Source of the DNA: Mycobacterium botniense
GTDB taxonomy: Bacteria > Actinomycetota > Actinomycetes > Mycobacteriales > Mycobacteriaceae
Assembly: GCF_010723305.1 (NCBI RefSeq)
Contig: NZ_BLKW01000003.1
Coordinates: 1 to 35,986, forward strand
Direction of reading: 5' to 3'
DNA length: 35,986 nt
In this document: piece by piece, positions 25,383-33,749 of the stretch
Layout of the letters: every line of letters begins with the position of its first letter
Numbering within the stretch: position 1 is the first letter of the stretch
Notes under the pieces: generated by a model
Databases searched by the model: none
What the model was told of the DNA's origin: nothing
Seen by the model: only the letters and a program-made list of their open reading frames with translations
Made by a program: the position numbers and the translations under genes

Positions 25383-25789
25383 CCTGCCCTCCATTCGCAA
25401 TTGACCAACACGTGATCGGGCAGGCCATCTATGTCGTAGTGGATTTGCGGCAGCCCGAGCACCTTGTAGTCGCGCTGGGCTTGCGGGTCCGCGCGTCGCG
25501 GCCTGATCCAACACGAGTTAGTGATCGTCGCAGCGACTTGGTCGCCGTTGTCGTCCACACCGGGCACGCCGACACCAGCAACGTATGGCAGGAACGCCCA
25601 CGCCTGCTCGGCGCTGGTGATGGTGTCCGTTTGTTTCTCGATCGCGGAAATGTGTGTGACCGGCTCAAATACGCACCCGTAGACCCATACCACCGACTCG
25701 GTTGTGATCGGCTGATTCATCGCGTCAACTCGACCGGTGGGCGCTTTCGTGACCACGCCCAGCGTGTCGGCGCCGGGATAGCTAGTCAT
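25379..25789 (-). CDS. head-tail connector (stopper-like)
   Basis: A 136-residue, beta-rich protein: MTSYPGADTLGVVTKAPTG, then VVWVYGCVFEPVTHIS, a loop, PQIHYDIDGLPDHVLVNCEW. The overall length, the beta content and the place between the adaptor-like gene and the gp10-like gene fit a head-closure or stopper protein. It overlaps its upstream neighbour by eight bases and its downstream neighbour by four. No specific motif is decisive. Confidence 0.6.
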   Translation of the reverse strand: MTSYPGADTLGVVTKAPTGRVDAMNQPITTESVVWVYGCVFEPVTHISAIEKQTDTITSAEQAWAFLPYVAGVGVPGVDDNGDQVAATITNSCWIRPRRADPQAQRDYKVLGLPQIHYDIDGLPDHVLVNCEWRAG

Positions 25790-26249
25790 TGTCGTATTCC
25801 CACCAGTCCCAGCCGAGGTTACCGAACTGGTCCGACCATTGGGTCGGCCACCCTTGCTCTTGGTCCGCGGCGTAAAAATCGTTTGGGCGGCACGATGACA
25901 TGGGCAGCGCCTCCAACGGGATCCCCAACAGCATCTTGTGGTTGTCGGTGAACTGGAGCGCTTTCATCGGGTCGGTGAAGCTGCCACCCTCAATGCGGTG
26001 CCCAACGGTGCGGGAAAACTGGCTGAGCTTGCTGTACCGCTGATAGCGCACGGCTGAGCTGACCACATCCCACACAACGAACTGCGCGGTCGGGTCGGTC
26101 GATGGCAACCCTGCGCCTTGCGGCCCGTTGGCGTATATCCACTGAGACGCCACCTGCAGCAGCAGGTGCACGATCGCCTGCTGCTGCGCGGTGAGCGGCG
26201 GCCCGTCCCACAACGCCAGGAACTCCTGCAAGTTGAGAAACGGAATCAT
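25782..26249 (-). CDS. head-tail connector (adaptor-like)
   Basis: A 155-residue protein that begins MIPFLNLQEFLALWDGPPLT, continues with a helix (AIVHLLLQVASQWIYAN), then WDVVSSAVRYQRYSKLSQFS and, at the end, acidic WDWWEYDND. Head-tail adaptor (gp6-like) proteins begin in just this way: a short strand, then repeated helices with a conserved Trp. It lies in the right position after the capsid gene. The Trp/Asp-rich C-terminus is unusual but not informative. Confidence 0.65.
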   Translation of the reverse strand: MIPFLNLQEFLALWDGPPLTAQQQAIVHLLLQVASQWIYANGPQGAGLPSTDPTAQFVVWDVVSSAVRYQRYSKLSQFSRTVGHRIEGGSFTDPMKALQFTDNHKMLLGIPLEALPMSSCRPNDFYAADQEQGWPTQWSDQFGNLGWDWWEYDND

Positions 26250-26255
26250 TCACAT

Positions 26256-26558
26256 TCACCAGCCCTCGATAAGCCGCAGCTCAAGCTGTGCGCCGGGGCC
26301 GTCCGCTATCGCGTACAACGGCAACTGCTGGCCGTTGCACGAGTCAATGAGGGGCAGCCGGCATATTTGGCCTGGCAGCAACCGGATACCGATCTGCTGG
26401 GGTTCTAGCGCGGCCGGGGCGCCAGCATTGACCACAACATTCGGCGCGGCGTTCCTATCCCCCAAACCGGCGCTGGAGTTGAGCACCAGCACCGCCGCAA
26501 CGGGAGGCAACGCGATCTCGGTCACCGTCTCGCCGACGCTGATTGCCGGCGCGGTCAT
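26256..26558 (-). CDS. small beta-rich hypothetical (possible head fibre or connector)
   Basis: A 100-residue product: MTAPAISVGETVTEIALPPV, AAVLVLNSSAGLGDRNAAP, then GAPAALEPQQIGIRLLPGQ, IADGPGAQLELRLIEGW. It alternates strands and Gly/Pro turns like a small beta-sandwich. It lies between the small gene after the capsid and the adaptor. It has no cysteine, membrane segment or catalytic motif. A minor capsid or decoration role is likely only by position. Confidence 0.65.
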   Translation of the reverse strand: MTAPAISVGETVTEIALPPVAAVLVLNSSAGLGDRNAAPNVVVNAGAPAALEPQQIGIRLLPGQICRLPLIDSCNGQQLPLYAIADGPGAQLELRLIEGW

Positions 26559-26570
26559 CCTGTCAGCCTG

Positions 26571-26893
26571 TCAGCCTAGAAGGTCGACGAGTTCTTGTTT
26601 GGACAGTGCTTCCAGTGCACGGCGGTCGTGGTTTTGGGCGACGCCATATTCAACCCACGTCTCCTTGGGGCGACCCGCGGCGGTTTTTTCGGCTCATCCG
26701 GTTCGGGCTGCTCACTGCCGGGACTGGCGACGGTCGCGGGTGTGTCCACTTCCTCGACCAGCCCGTGGGCGAGGAAATGAGCACGCTGCTCATCATCAAG
26801 CCACGGCAGCCAGCCGCCGGCGTAAACGTGATGGTTGCGGCCTGTCTGATCTTTGGCCACAACCAGAGGAGCGATCACACGGTAGCCACTCAT
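26571..26893 (-). CDS. small head-associated protein with LEM/SAP-like tail; one-base frame break
   Basis: ATG 26893 (MSGYRVIAPLVVAKDQTGRN) lies two bases after the capsid stop. The first 75 residues contain HVYAGGWLPWLDDEQRAHFL and an acidic Pro-rich linker. As written the frame then turns to noise. One extra C in the run at 26667-26670 gives instead VAPKETWVEYGVAQNHDRR, ALEALSKQELVDLLG and a stop at 26571. That ending (ALSKxELxxxLG after a helix) is the usual short C-terminal domain of this family in actinobacterial phages. The corrected length is 107 residues. It probably acts in head completion. Confidence 0.7.
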
Positions 26894-26895
26894 TG

Positions 26896-27876
26896 TCAGA
26901 ATCCCGTGATTTGGACGCCGGCTTTGGGTTCGATAATGATGGGAGTAGTGACGCGCCGGGCCCGGATACGCCAGCGGTCCTGTTTGTCCTCGCGCATCGT
27001 CTTCACCTGAATCATGGAGCGACCGTCGTCGTCGCCGCTGTTGTCGGACTGTGCGCCAACGTAGCCGGGCGCAGGCAGCCGCTCGTCAACCATCGCGCCG
27101 AACACCTTTGCGTCGAGAACCGCAACATACGGTGTGGTCGGCAAGTTCGGGGTTGATAGCCATTTCTTCCCCGCGATATTGGCTTGGAAGCCGATTCCCT
27201 GGAACACCGGCATTTCACGCACCCCGTGACCGAAATCTTCACGTGGCAACAGCAGCGCAAGCGTCGGGTCGGAGATCGCGGTGGCGAACGTGTTCAGGTC
27301 ACAGAGCACCGTGTCAGCGATGTAGCCCTGTTTCAGCGCCCTCATCTGCTCCTCGGCGAGGAGGATGTCACGCAGAATGTTCGGGGCGCCTGAGCTGCCA
27401 TTCCACGGCTTCGACGCGGGCTGTGTGGCTGTGATGGCGGCGACCACAGCCGACATCACCACCGAATCGACTTGCGCGACCATGCTGTTGACGAGCTTCG
27501 TGAATGCCCGCGACAGCACGTCGAAGTTCTGCCGGCTGATGTCCTCATCGGTGATGATCGTGTCCAGACCCCACTTGACCACGTTTGCGATCTGCGCCGG
27601 ACCTGTGGGAATCGGAGACAGCGGGTATTCGTCGCCGGGTTGCACCGCTTGCGGGGTGTTCGCGGCGAAGATCGACTCGATCTGCTCGTAGATCACCGCG
27701 CCGTCTTCGGTGTAGAACTGGCCCGTCAGAACCTTATCGCCGACGAAAATCTGGTCGGCTATCGTCCGAAGGGCGCGCAATACCATCAACGGATCGTTGA
27801 GATAGCGGCTGATCGAGTAGACATCTTGGGTTGCTAGATTCCCGGTAGGGAAACCGGGTGGTTCGAGGAACGGCAT
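26896..27876 (-). CDS. major capsid protein, HK97 fold
   Basis: The 326-residue product begins MPFLEPPGFPTGNLATQDVY and includes LRTIADQIFVGDKVLTGQF (N-arm and spine region), YPLSPIPTGPAQIANVVKWG, IITDEDISRQNFDVLSRAF, a central domain (LCDLNTFATAISDPTLALLL) and TMREDKQDRWRIRARRVTTP, the late strand usual in HK97-type capsids. It is preceded by a separate protease/scaffold gene and a decoration gene. AAGGAAAGGA lies 10 bases before the ATG, one of the strongest ribosome-binding sites here, as expected for the most abundant virion protein. No N-terminal delta domain is visible. Confidence 0.88.
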   Translation of the reverse strand: MPFLEPPGFPTGNLATQDVYSISRYLNDPLMVLRALRTIADQIFVGDKVLTGQFYTEDGAVIYEQIESIFAANTPQAVQPGDEYPLSPIPTGPAQIANVVKWGLDTIITDEDISRQNFDVLSRAFTKLVNSMVAQVDSVVMSAVVAAITATQPASKPWNGSSGAPNILRDILLAEEQMRALKQGYIADTVLCDLNTFATAISDPTLALLLPREDFGHGVREMPVFQGIGFQANIAGKKWLSTPNLPTTPYVAVLDAKVFGAMVDERLPAPGYVGAQSDNSGDDDGRSMIQVKTMREDKQDRWRIRARRVTTPIIIEPKAGVQITGF

Positions 27877-27933
27877 CTCGACCTGGTCCTTTCCTTAAAC
27901 TGGTGCCGCGCAACAGTTTTTCGTGGATAAAGA

Positions 27934-27963
27934 AAACCGGCGAAAACGGTTTTTCGCCGGTTT
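27934..27963 (-). terminator. perfect 13-bp hairpin before the capsid gene
   Basis: Arms 27934-27946 and 27951-27963 pair perfectly around a four-base loop. On the minus strand the stem is followed by a U-rich stretch (ends GGTTTTCTTTATC), giving a fair intrinsic terminator inside the operon. No clear promoter is seen in the 57 bases before the capsid start, so it may be a partial terminator or an mRNA-end stabiliser. Confidence 0.6.
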
Positions 27964-27980
27964 GGGGGTTTTCGCTTCCG

Positions 27981-28415
27981 TTAATGCTCGGCTAGGCGCA
28001 CAACAGCAAGACCATTCGACGCGGCGCTCCAAGCCCTTCCGATGATCTGGGAATACGTAGTGTTCGAGCTGGCGTCGGCAACAGCCCCGCTGGCTGCTGC
28101 CTGAACAGGATCGCCAGCCGAGATCGATCCGGATGCGGCGAGCACGTGAACGCCACCGAAGTAGACGCTCACCGGCTGCCCGGCGACCGCGTTGTTCGCC
28201 GCGACACCAACCTCTGCGGATGTGGCGTCCGAGGTGGGCGCCACGGTCGGGGTGACGGTGCCTGAATTAGGCTGGCCGCCAGCAACACCGGGCGTGCCGG
28301 GAACCAGAGTCCCACCGGTGATCTGCACCAGTTGTCCCGCTGTCACCGCCGACCCGGCGACGCACGACGCCTGGGTGCCGGCGACGTAGAGGGGCACATA
28401 ATCCTGTCCTGCCAT
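27981..28415 (-). CDS. capsid decoration protein, DUF2190-like
   Basis: A 144-residue, Ala/Gly/Val-rich, beta-type protein: MAGQDYVPLYVAGTQASCVA, GQLVQITGGTLVP, SAEVGVAANNAVAGQPVSVY, HVLAASGSISAGDPVQAA. The order (strand, GxLV, AAND/N-like turn, GxxVxV, GD..) is that of DUF2190 head-decoration proteins. It lies before the major capsid gene, as usual. It ends about 100 bases before the capsid ATG, and the gap contains a strong hairpin. Confidence 0.75.
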   Translation of the reverse strand: MAGQDYVPLYVAGTQASCVAGSAVTAGQLVQITGGTLVPGTPGVAGGQPNSGTVTPTVAPTSDATSAEVGVAANNAVAGQPVSVYFGGVHVLAASGSISAGDPVQAAASGAVADASSNTTYSQIIGRAWSAASNGLAVVRLAEH

Positions 28416-28416
28416 G

Positions 28417-29700
28417 TCAGTTCACGCTCGCTTTCTTGGTGGGAATACCCAAAGACGCCATGATCCGCGCGTGCACACGTTCCTTGGCTTCCTGCTCAGG
28501 GTCGGGCGCTGCTTCGAAACCGACCTGTCCGCGCACACCCTGATGGCCGATCTCGCTGGTGGGAATCAAACCAGCGGCCAAACTTTCGAGAACCTGTTTG
28601 GTGCCTTCCCGGTCTGCTCTCAGCGAGTCCAGCCAGTGCTGCTTGCGGGCGGGCGCGATCTTGCCTTGCTGAATAGCCGCCATCACGATCCGCTCATCTT
28701 CTTCGGCGATCTGCCGGGCGCGGGCCTCCACACCCTGGGCGGCGGCTGCTTTCAGCTCGTCGAGTTGAGCCTGCTCGATCTGCACCAGGCCGTTATCCGC
28801 GCCGCTGGCGGTGACCTTCGCCGCGTCAGCGCGTTGTTTCAGCTCCGCTATTTTAGTGAGGATGGTGTCTTCGTCTGCCGACGCGTCAACACCGATCGCC
28901 TCCGCAATATCGGGTGAGAGAGCCACTATGGAGCCCCTTTCTGTGTCAGAATTTGTTGCTGCTTCGGTCTTGCCGCCGTCGTCATCGTCGTCGTCGTCGC
29001 TGATTTTGATGCCGAACTTCTTCGCAGCGGACTTGATGCGGTCCTTGATACTGGCTAATTCCGCTGCGCTGTAATCTTTCTGATTCTTCGGCATGTTGAT
29101 GTACGACCATGCTGCGCGAACATGCTCAGCGGTGTCGATCGGGTATTTGCCGTTCTTCGGGTCCGCATACTTCACGTTCCCGTACGGCTTCGGGGTGTCG
29201 GCGGCCTCGATCACCAGCTCGATTGCCTTGCCGCCCATGCGCCCGGCGGCGGCGATGTCATACAGTCGGGCAACGTCCTGTAGGCTTTGCAGCGACTCGA
29301 CACCAGGGCGTGTCGCTCCCAGCAGAGCCAACCCGGTCAACACGAACTCGTGCACGCTGCCATCAGGTGCGGTGTAGTCGTACAAACCTTCAATCGACCG
29401 GGACGGGTATGCGGACGGAAGAATCTCGGCCAGCCACTCGGGGACACCAACCATGTCCCCGATCAGCGCGCGACCGTCCTCAGATGCCCGCAGATTGTCC
29501 AGCCAGCCCACAGCCGGGTCGCCGGAGAAACGTGGATCGTTGTGCCCCAGCCTGATTACAGGCTTGCGCAGGATTCCTTTCTCATGGGCTTCGATCGCGG
29601 CCGCTATTTCCTTTTCGGTGCATTCCCATTCGCCGGTAGACAGATTCCACTTGCCCGTGCGCATCAGCTCCACACCGGGAACAGTTACGAGGTTCACCAT
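28417..29700 (-). CDS. Mu I-like capsid protease and scaffold, with DUF6582 insertion
   Basis: The N-terminal 170 residues fit phage Mu I-type prohead proteases: MVNLVTVPGVELMRTGKWN, PVIRLGHNDPRFSGDPAVGW, YPSRSIEGLYDY and HEFVLTGLALLGATRPGV, with the S in PSRS and HND as candidate catalytic residues. Next comes KYADPKNGKYPIDTAEHVRA, then SAAELASIKDRIKSAAKKFGI, which I recognise as DUF6582-like, and then a run of seven Asp. The rest is a charged helical scaffold (LTKIAELKQRADAAK, LDELKAAAAQGVEARARQIA). One chain thus probably supplies both protease and scaffold. 427 residues; overlaps the portal end. Confidence 0.8.
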   Translation of the reverse strand: MVNLVTVPGVELMRTGKWNLSTGEWECTEKEIAAAIEAHEKGILRKPVIRLGHNDPRFSGDPAVGWLDNLRASEDGRALIGDMVGVPEWLAEILPSAYPSRSIEGLYDYTAPDGSVHEFVLTGLALLGATRPGVESLQSLQDVARLYDIAAAGRMGGKAIELVIEAADTPKPYGNVKYADPKNGKYPIDTAEHVRAAWSYINMPKNQKDYSAAELASIKDRIKSAAKKFGIKISDDDDDDDGGKTEAATNSDTERGSIVALSPDIAEAIGVDASADEDTILTKIAELKQRADAAKVTASGADNGLVQIEQAQLDELKAAAAQGVEARARQIAEEDERIVMAAIQQGKIAPARKQHWLDSLRADREGTKQVLESLAAGLIPTSEIGHQGVRGQVGFEAAPDPEQEAKERVHARIMASLGIPTKKASVN

Positions 29701-31226
29701 AGTTTCAGTGCTCCTTTAGGGTTGCTCCTCGACCGCGGCGTTCGCCTGGCGTTGGCGGTGACTTTCGCACGCGACGAAAACGGTTGCTCCGGTTTGGCTT
29801 CCGTAATCGGCTCAGTGTCCGGCGGCGCGGGCAGCGGGTATTGCGCAGCATTTTCGCGTTGAAGTTGCGGGTCAACGGCAGGCAAACCCATCTGCTGGCG
29901 CTCGAAGGCTTCCAGCCGCGGGTCGGGGGTGATCAGGCCGGCGTTGACGAGCATCTGCAACGCGGCAGCCGAAGCGTCCTGGCGTGAACCGATCTCCTCA
30001 CACACCAGCATCGGGCACGGCTCATCCTCACCGAAGTTGATATCCACAAGGTCTTCGACGATGTGCGCCTGGGCGGTGTCGCGTATATCGTCGGCGACCT
30101 GCTGGACGCCTTCGCTAAACGTGTCAGCCTGAACGCTGGCCAGCGCGTAACTTCCGCCGCGGTCAAGGTTGAGGAAATGTGCCAGTGCGGCCAGAGCCAT
30201 CTGCTTGTCGTGATACTCGACGGCCTGACGGATAAACCCAGAGGGCAAATTGCCTTCGACGCCGGCCAGTTTGAACTGGGCGCCGAACGGCAATGCCACA
30301 CCGGCGTTGTTGCCGCCCCGATACTGGCGTGCGATGTCCAAGTACGGTTGCAGCGATTGATCGCCGACGCTGGCTTCCGACACCGACTCGGGCGCGATCA
30401 CCACCGGGACACCGACACCGTTACGCCGCGCAGCTGTGGCCTCGATACGAATGAACTCGTCTTTTAGCAGCCAATGCTTGTAGGCGGGACGGAACAGGCT
30501 GTTTCCGATCCACTGGCCGGGGTCTGGGTCGCGCACATACACCACGAGGCGATTGACCGGAATCTGCAATTGCAGCCCCTGCATGCCTCCGGTCACCCCC
30601 AGGGGAGTCCCGAACGATGTGCCGGGCGGGAATTGGGTTATCCCGATCAAGCCGCCGTCTAAATCGATGTCCCAATACGCGATCGTGGACGACGGCCGCG
30701 GCGCCAGCTTGCGCAGATACGCGCGGCCATCCTCTCCGATCCGATACACCTGCTCGAACACTTGGTGACCGTACTGCAAATGCCGCAATGCCAGCTTAAG
30801 ATGCTGCGACCACGAAAACCTGTCCCTAATACGAGGCTTCGGCTTCGACTCGTCAGCGCCCACGATAGGCAGCCCGAGGTTAGCGGCGACAAACTCGGTG
30901 ACCTCATCGCGCGCACCATTGGGGTCGATTCGCCACGCGGTGCGCAACACCGGCAACGCGATCGCGTAATACACGCTGGCAAGGCGTGAATCTTCCCGCC
31001 ACATGCGCGTATACGTGCGGACACTGTTCGGCCACAGCAGCTCTGGAACCTGCTCGAACTGGTCCCACTGTGAAAACGCCGACAGCATGCCAGGGAACGG
31101 GTTAGCGAACCCGGCTTCAGTTACCGGCACCGCTGTCTTCGTGTTATGTCCAGCTACACGCCGCGGAAGACGCTTCGCGGGGGTCCTAAGTGGTGCTGTA
31201 GCGGGAATACTGCGCTTCGGCGCCAT
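29694..31226 (-). CDS. portal protein (DUF935-like)
   Basis: A 510-residue protein placed between large terminase and protease. Landmarks: WPNSVRTYTRMWREDSRLAS, LPVLRTAWRIDPNGARDEV, LALRHLQYGHQVFEQVYRIG, KLAPRPSSTIAYWDIDLDG, RLVVYVRDPDPGQWIGNSLF and a long helix (YHDKQMALAALAHFLNLDRG, FSEGVQQVADDIRDTAQAHI). These are the marks of DUF935-type portals of Mu-like and many actinobacterial phages. The C-terminus is Pro/Arg-rich. The dodecameric portal forms the DNA gate of the head. ATG 31226 lies 29 bases after the terminase stop. Confidence 0.85.
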   Translation of the reverse strand: MAPKRSIPATAPLRTPAKRLPRRVAGHNTKTAVPVTEAGFANPFPGMLSAFSQWDQFEQVPELLWPNSVRTYTRMWREDSRLASVYYAIALPVLRTAWRIDPNGARDEVTEFVAANLGLPIVGADESKPKPRIRDRFSWSQHLKLALRHLQYGHQVFEQVYRIGEDGRAYLRKLAPRPSSTIAYWDIDLDGGLIGITQFPPGTSFGTPLGVTGGMQGLQLQIPVNRLVVYVRDPDPGQWIGNSLFRPAYKHWLLKDEFIRIEATAARRNGVGVPVVIAPESVSEASVGDQSLQPYLDIARQYRGGNNAGVALPFGAQFKLAGVEGNLPSGFIRQAVEYHDKQMALAALAHFLNLDRGGSYALASVQADTFSEGVQQVADDIRDTAQAHIVEDLVDINFGEDEPCPMLVCEEIGSRQDASAAALQMLVNAGLITPDPRLEAFERQQMGLPAVDPQLQRENAAQYPLPAPPDTEPITEAKPEQPFSSRAKVTANARRTPRSRSNPKGALKLW

Positions 31227-31255
31227 ATATTCCCTCCTTTAGCCTTAAAACAGGA

Positions 31256-32779
31256 CTAGAAACGCACGCTCATCGCATCGAACTCGCGCTCAAACACGTC
31301 CTGCGACGACTTCGGCTCCTGCCGTTCCATCAGCGGGGACGGAGCCCGCTTCGGCGGCACACTGAATGTCAACAAACCCCAATGAGCCAACGTGACCGCC
31401 ATCAACTGCACAATCTGGCCGCCCGGCGACTTATCCCACGCGAAACGGCCACCCGGCAGCTCTCGTTTGACGGCTGAAACGACTGACGAATCCAGAATCT
31501 CCTGTCCCGGATGACTGATCTGCCCAGCCAGCACCGCTTCGAGGAAACCCTCGCAGGCCATCGCCAAATCGGAGGCATTCGTCATGTGCGGTTCAATGCC
31601 CGCCTCAACTAGATACGGCCTCAACACCGCAGCGGGGGAACGCTGGTCGATCACCAGCGCCACCGGATCAGCCTCTGTAACAACATCGACGATCCGCTCC
31701 GCGACCTCAGTCGGTGCACCCGACCCGCTCCAACCAATCTCGACGTGCACACCGCCGCCGCTTAAGAATTGCGCGCCAGAGATTGCCCACTGCTTGGTGA
31801 CTGGATCGCGGTCCACGCCAAGCACCTGCGGATAAAGACCGGTGAGCGCAGGCGCCCGGTCAGCCAGGCTTCCCCACAGATCAGCACCAATAGGCGGCTG
31901 CGTGACCTCGGCCAGCGTCGGCCAGTCACCGATCCCCAACCGCTCAACGAGGAAGATTTTCGGTGTGTGGATGAGCGCCTGATACTCGTCTTCAATGTAT
32001 TCCGGCGTTATCCGATAACCCATGCCGGGATTGGCGCGGGCACGCTCCCTTGGACTTGCGGGATCGGCCCCCTCCTCACACGAAAATTCGGCATAACACA
32101 GCCTCGGACTGCTGCCCTCCAACGCCCGCTTGCGAACACTGGCGAACACATACCCCTTGTCGTGGACCTCTTGGTCCACAGCGCTGCCCATGTACCACAG
32201 CTGCGGGTTAGGCCGCGCCGCCAGCGTCGGCATCAGCGCACCGATCGACGCGGACTCAAGGATCATGGCCTCATCGAGAATCACGCAATCACCAGACAAA
32301 CCGCGGCCGCCGCCCTTGGTGCGCGTCTTGAACTTCACCCGCTGCCCCGTCGCGAGCTCGAAACCCTCCTTACCGTTTGACCGGCTCACCGTGAACTTCT
32401 CACCCGACGCGTCCAACCACTGCTCAAGCCGGCGCATCGTCTCCATCGCCGTGTCAAACAGGTGCGCCGAGTAGACGATCAGCTCCTCGCCGAACAAGAA
32501 CAGCCCGGCAAGAATCCGCGCCTCAGCCAACACCGACTTGCCATTCTGCCGCGGCACACACAAGCCGACCTCGAACGCCGACCATCTGCCGCCCGCCAGC
32601 TCGCCTAGACTGTGCTCAAGGATGAGCTTTTGCCACGGGTCAAGGACCAGTCCCACCGACGCCGCGAACTCGACAGCCTCAGCCGCCGCGCTTGTCACCG
32701 CTGGCGGTACCACCAGAATCCGCGGCGTCTGGTCGCCCAGCAGCGGCTTTTCGCTGACGCTCAGCACGTTTTCGGGCAA
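31256..32779 (-). CDS. terminase large subunit
   Basis: The ATPase-nuclease motor that packages DNA. In the protein from TTG 32779 (which follows GAGGGA; GTG 32767 is an alternative), VGLCVPRQNGKSVLAEA at about residues 71-87 is the Walker A-type segment and SGDCVILDEAMIL at 162-174 is Walker B. FDTAMETMRRLEQ and KTRTKGGGRG lie between. The nuclease half carries GVDRDPVTKQWAISGAQF and VALVIDQRSPAAVLRPY as candidate metal-binding acidic segments. 507 residues is usual. It overlaps the 3' end of the small-subunit gene by about 100 bases. With an HNH gene close upstream it fits a cos-type packaging set. Confidence 0.9.
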   Translation of the reverse strand: MPENVLSVSEKPLLGDQTPRILVVPPAVTSAAAEAVEFAASVGLVLDPWQKLILEHSLGELAGGRWSAFEVGLCVPRQNGKSVLAEARILAGLFLFGEELIVYSAHLFDTAMETMRRLEQWLDASGEKFTVSRSNGKEGFELATGQRVKFKTRTKGGGRGLSGDCVILDEAMILESASIGALMPTLAARPNPQLWYMGSAVDQEVHDKGYVFASVRKRALEGSSPRLCYAEFSCEEGADPASPRERARANPGMGYRITPEYIEDEYQALIHTPKIFLVERLGIGDWPTLAEVTQPPIGADLWGSLADRAPALTGLYPQVLGVDRDPVTKQWAISGAQFLSGGGVHVEIGWSGSGAPTEVAERIVDVVTEADPVALVIDQRSPAAVLRPYLVEAGIEPHMTNASDLAMACEGFLEAVLAGQISHPGQEILDSSVVSAVKRELPGGRFAWDKSPGGQIVQLMAVTLAHWGLLTFSVPPKRAPSPLMERQEPKSSQDVFEREFDAMSVRF

Positions 32780-33092
32780 GTTCGTCCCTCTTGGAGATTC
32801 GCGGCTTCTCAACGGCGTCGATCTGCGCGAGAACGTCCATCAATCGCGCAGACAGCGCCGCAACATCACGCGACGACTCGCAACCGTCGATTTCAGCGGC
32901 CAACTTGTCGCGCAGCGCCCGCAACGTGGCCGCGCGATCACCACGCCCGGCCACACCAGCCAACGTCTGCCGACGCACTCTCACCGGACCGTCACCGCCA
33001 TGTTTTTTGCTTCGGGGAGAGAAATTGGTGACCCAGGTGCGGGTCGCTGGGGTGGGGGGGTGGTCGAACATTTTTTCGGGGGTGGTTGCCAT
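32679..33092 (-). CDS. terminase small subunit
   Basis: A 137-residue protein from ATG 33092 (MATTPEKMFDHPPTPATRTW). The central part is a helical pair (TLRALRDKLAAEIDGCESS, RDVAALSARLMDVLAQID), which is the pattern of small terminases of many mycobacteriophages. The C-terminal 40 residues are Lys/Arg-rich and then Gly/Ser-rich. It binds the packaging site on DNA and hands it to the large subunit. Its 3' end overlaps the large-subunit start. The 64 bases before it contain nothing notable. Confidence 0.75.
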   Translation of the reverse strand: MATTPEKMFDHPPTPATRTWVTNFSPRSKKHGGDGPVRVRRQTLAGVAGRGDRAATLRALRDKLAAEIDGCESSRDVAALSARLMDVLAQIDAVEKPRISKRDELARKRAERQRKAAAGRPDAADSGGTASGDKRGG

Positions 33093-33156
33093 GCGCCCAT
33101 CTTCGGTGGTCAGAGGATGTGGGTTGGTTTGCTGACTGGTTGATCGGTGGCGGTGT

Positions 33157-33478
33157 TCACCACGGCCATTGCAGGGCTTGGTGTCCTAGGTCGAGGATTG
33201 GGTGTTTGCTAGGTTTGCCGGTTAGTGCTGGTCTTAAATGGTCGCGGGAGCCGTCGCCGCGTTCGCTGTTGCAGTGTGTGTAGCAGCCGGTCGGCGAGTT
33301 TGCCTCCTGCTGAGCGGGGCAGGCTGTGGTCGCCGGATAGTCCTTGGCTGAGGTACATGGGTTCGCCGCACCACCAGCATGGGGTGCCGTCTACGTGGTT
33401 TCGTTTGAGGCGTGCGACTTGTTGTTTGTGTCGGTATCCCAGTCCGCGTTGGCTGGTGGTGAGTTTGTGGGGTGCCAT
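33157..33478 (-). CDS. HNH endonuclease, packaging-associated; frame break in a TG repeat
   Basis: Small HNH nucleases next to the terminase genes assist cos cleavage in many phages. The product starts MAPHKLTTSQRGLGYRHKQQ and contains PCWWCGEPMYL (a zinc-binding CxxC), GLSGDHSLPRSAGGKLADR (the first catalytic His) and, after a register change in the plus-strand TGTGTG run 33275-33280, HCNSERGDGSRDH (the Asn and last His). The tail is LRPALTGKPSKHPIL. As written it ends in noise; either one base fewer or two more at the repeat restores a stop at 33157 and a protein of about 107 residues. All HNH residues are then present. Confidence 0.82.
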
Positions 33479-33503
33479 CGGATGCCGTCGGATTGGGTGG
33501 CTG

Positions 33504-33749
33504 CTATGCGCTGGGTTTGACGTGGATGGTGAGGGTGCCGTCGTCGTTGTGGGTGACGGTGGTGGTGATGGGTAGCCGGTCGTGGTTGTGCAGTGCTTGT
33601 GCCATGTGTTCGGCGAGCTGCATGCCTTCGTCGACGGTGTAGATCCGGGCGGCTGCCGCGGACCCTGTGGGTAGCTGTTGCATGGCCGCCATTTGTTGGA
33701 GGCGTTCGCGTAGTTGTTGCACCTGCTCCGGCGTGATCGGCGTCGTCAT
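33504..33749 (-). CDS. small hypothetical protein (81 aa)
   Basis: ATG 33749 overlaps the preceding TGA. The product begins MTTPITPEQVQQLRERLQQM (an amphipathic, Gln-rich helix), then IYTVDEGMQLAEHMAQAL, and ends with paired strands (LPITTTVTHNDDGTLTIHV). A helix followed by a beta hairpin suggests a small DNA- or protein-binding fold. It lies between a Cys-containing gene and the HNH nuclease, in the packaging block. Family not recognised. Confidence 0.65.
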   Translation of the reverse strand: MTTPITPEQVQQLRERLQQMAAMQQLPTGSAAAARIYTVDEGMQLAEHMAQALHNHDRLPITTTVTHNDDGTLTIHVKPSA

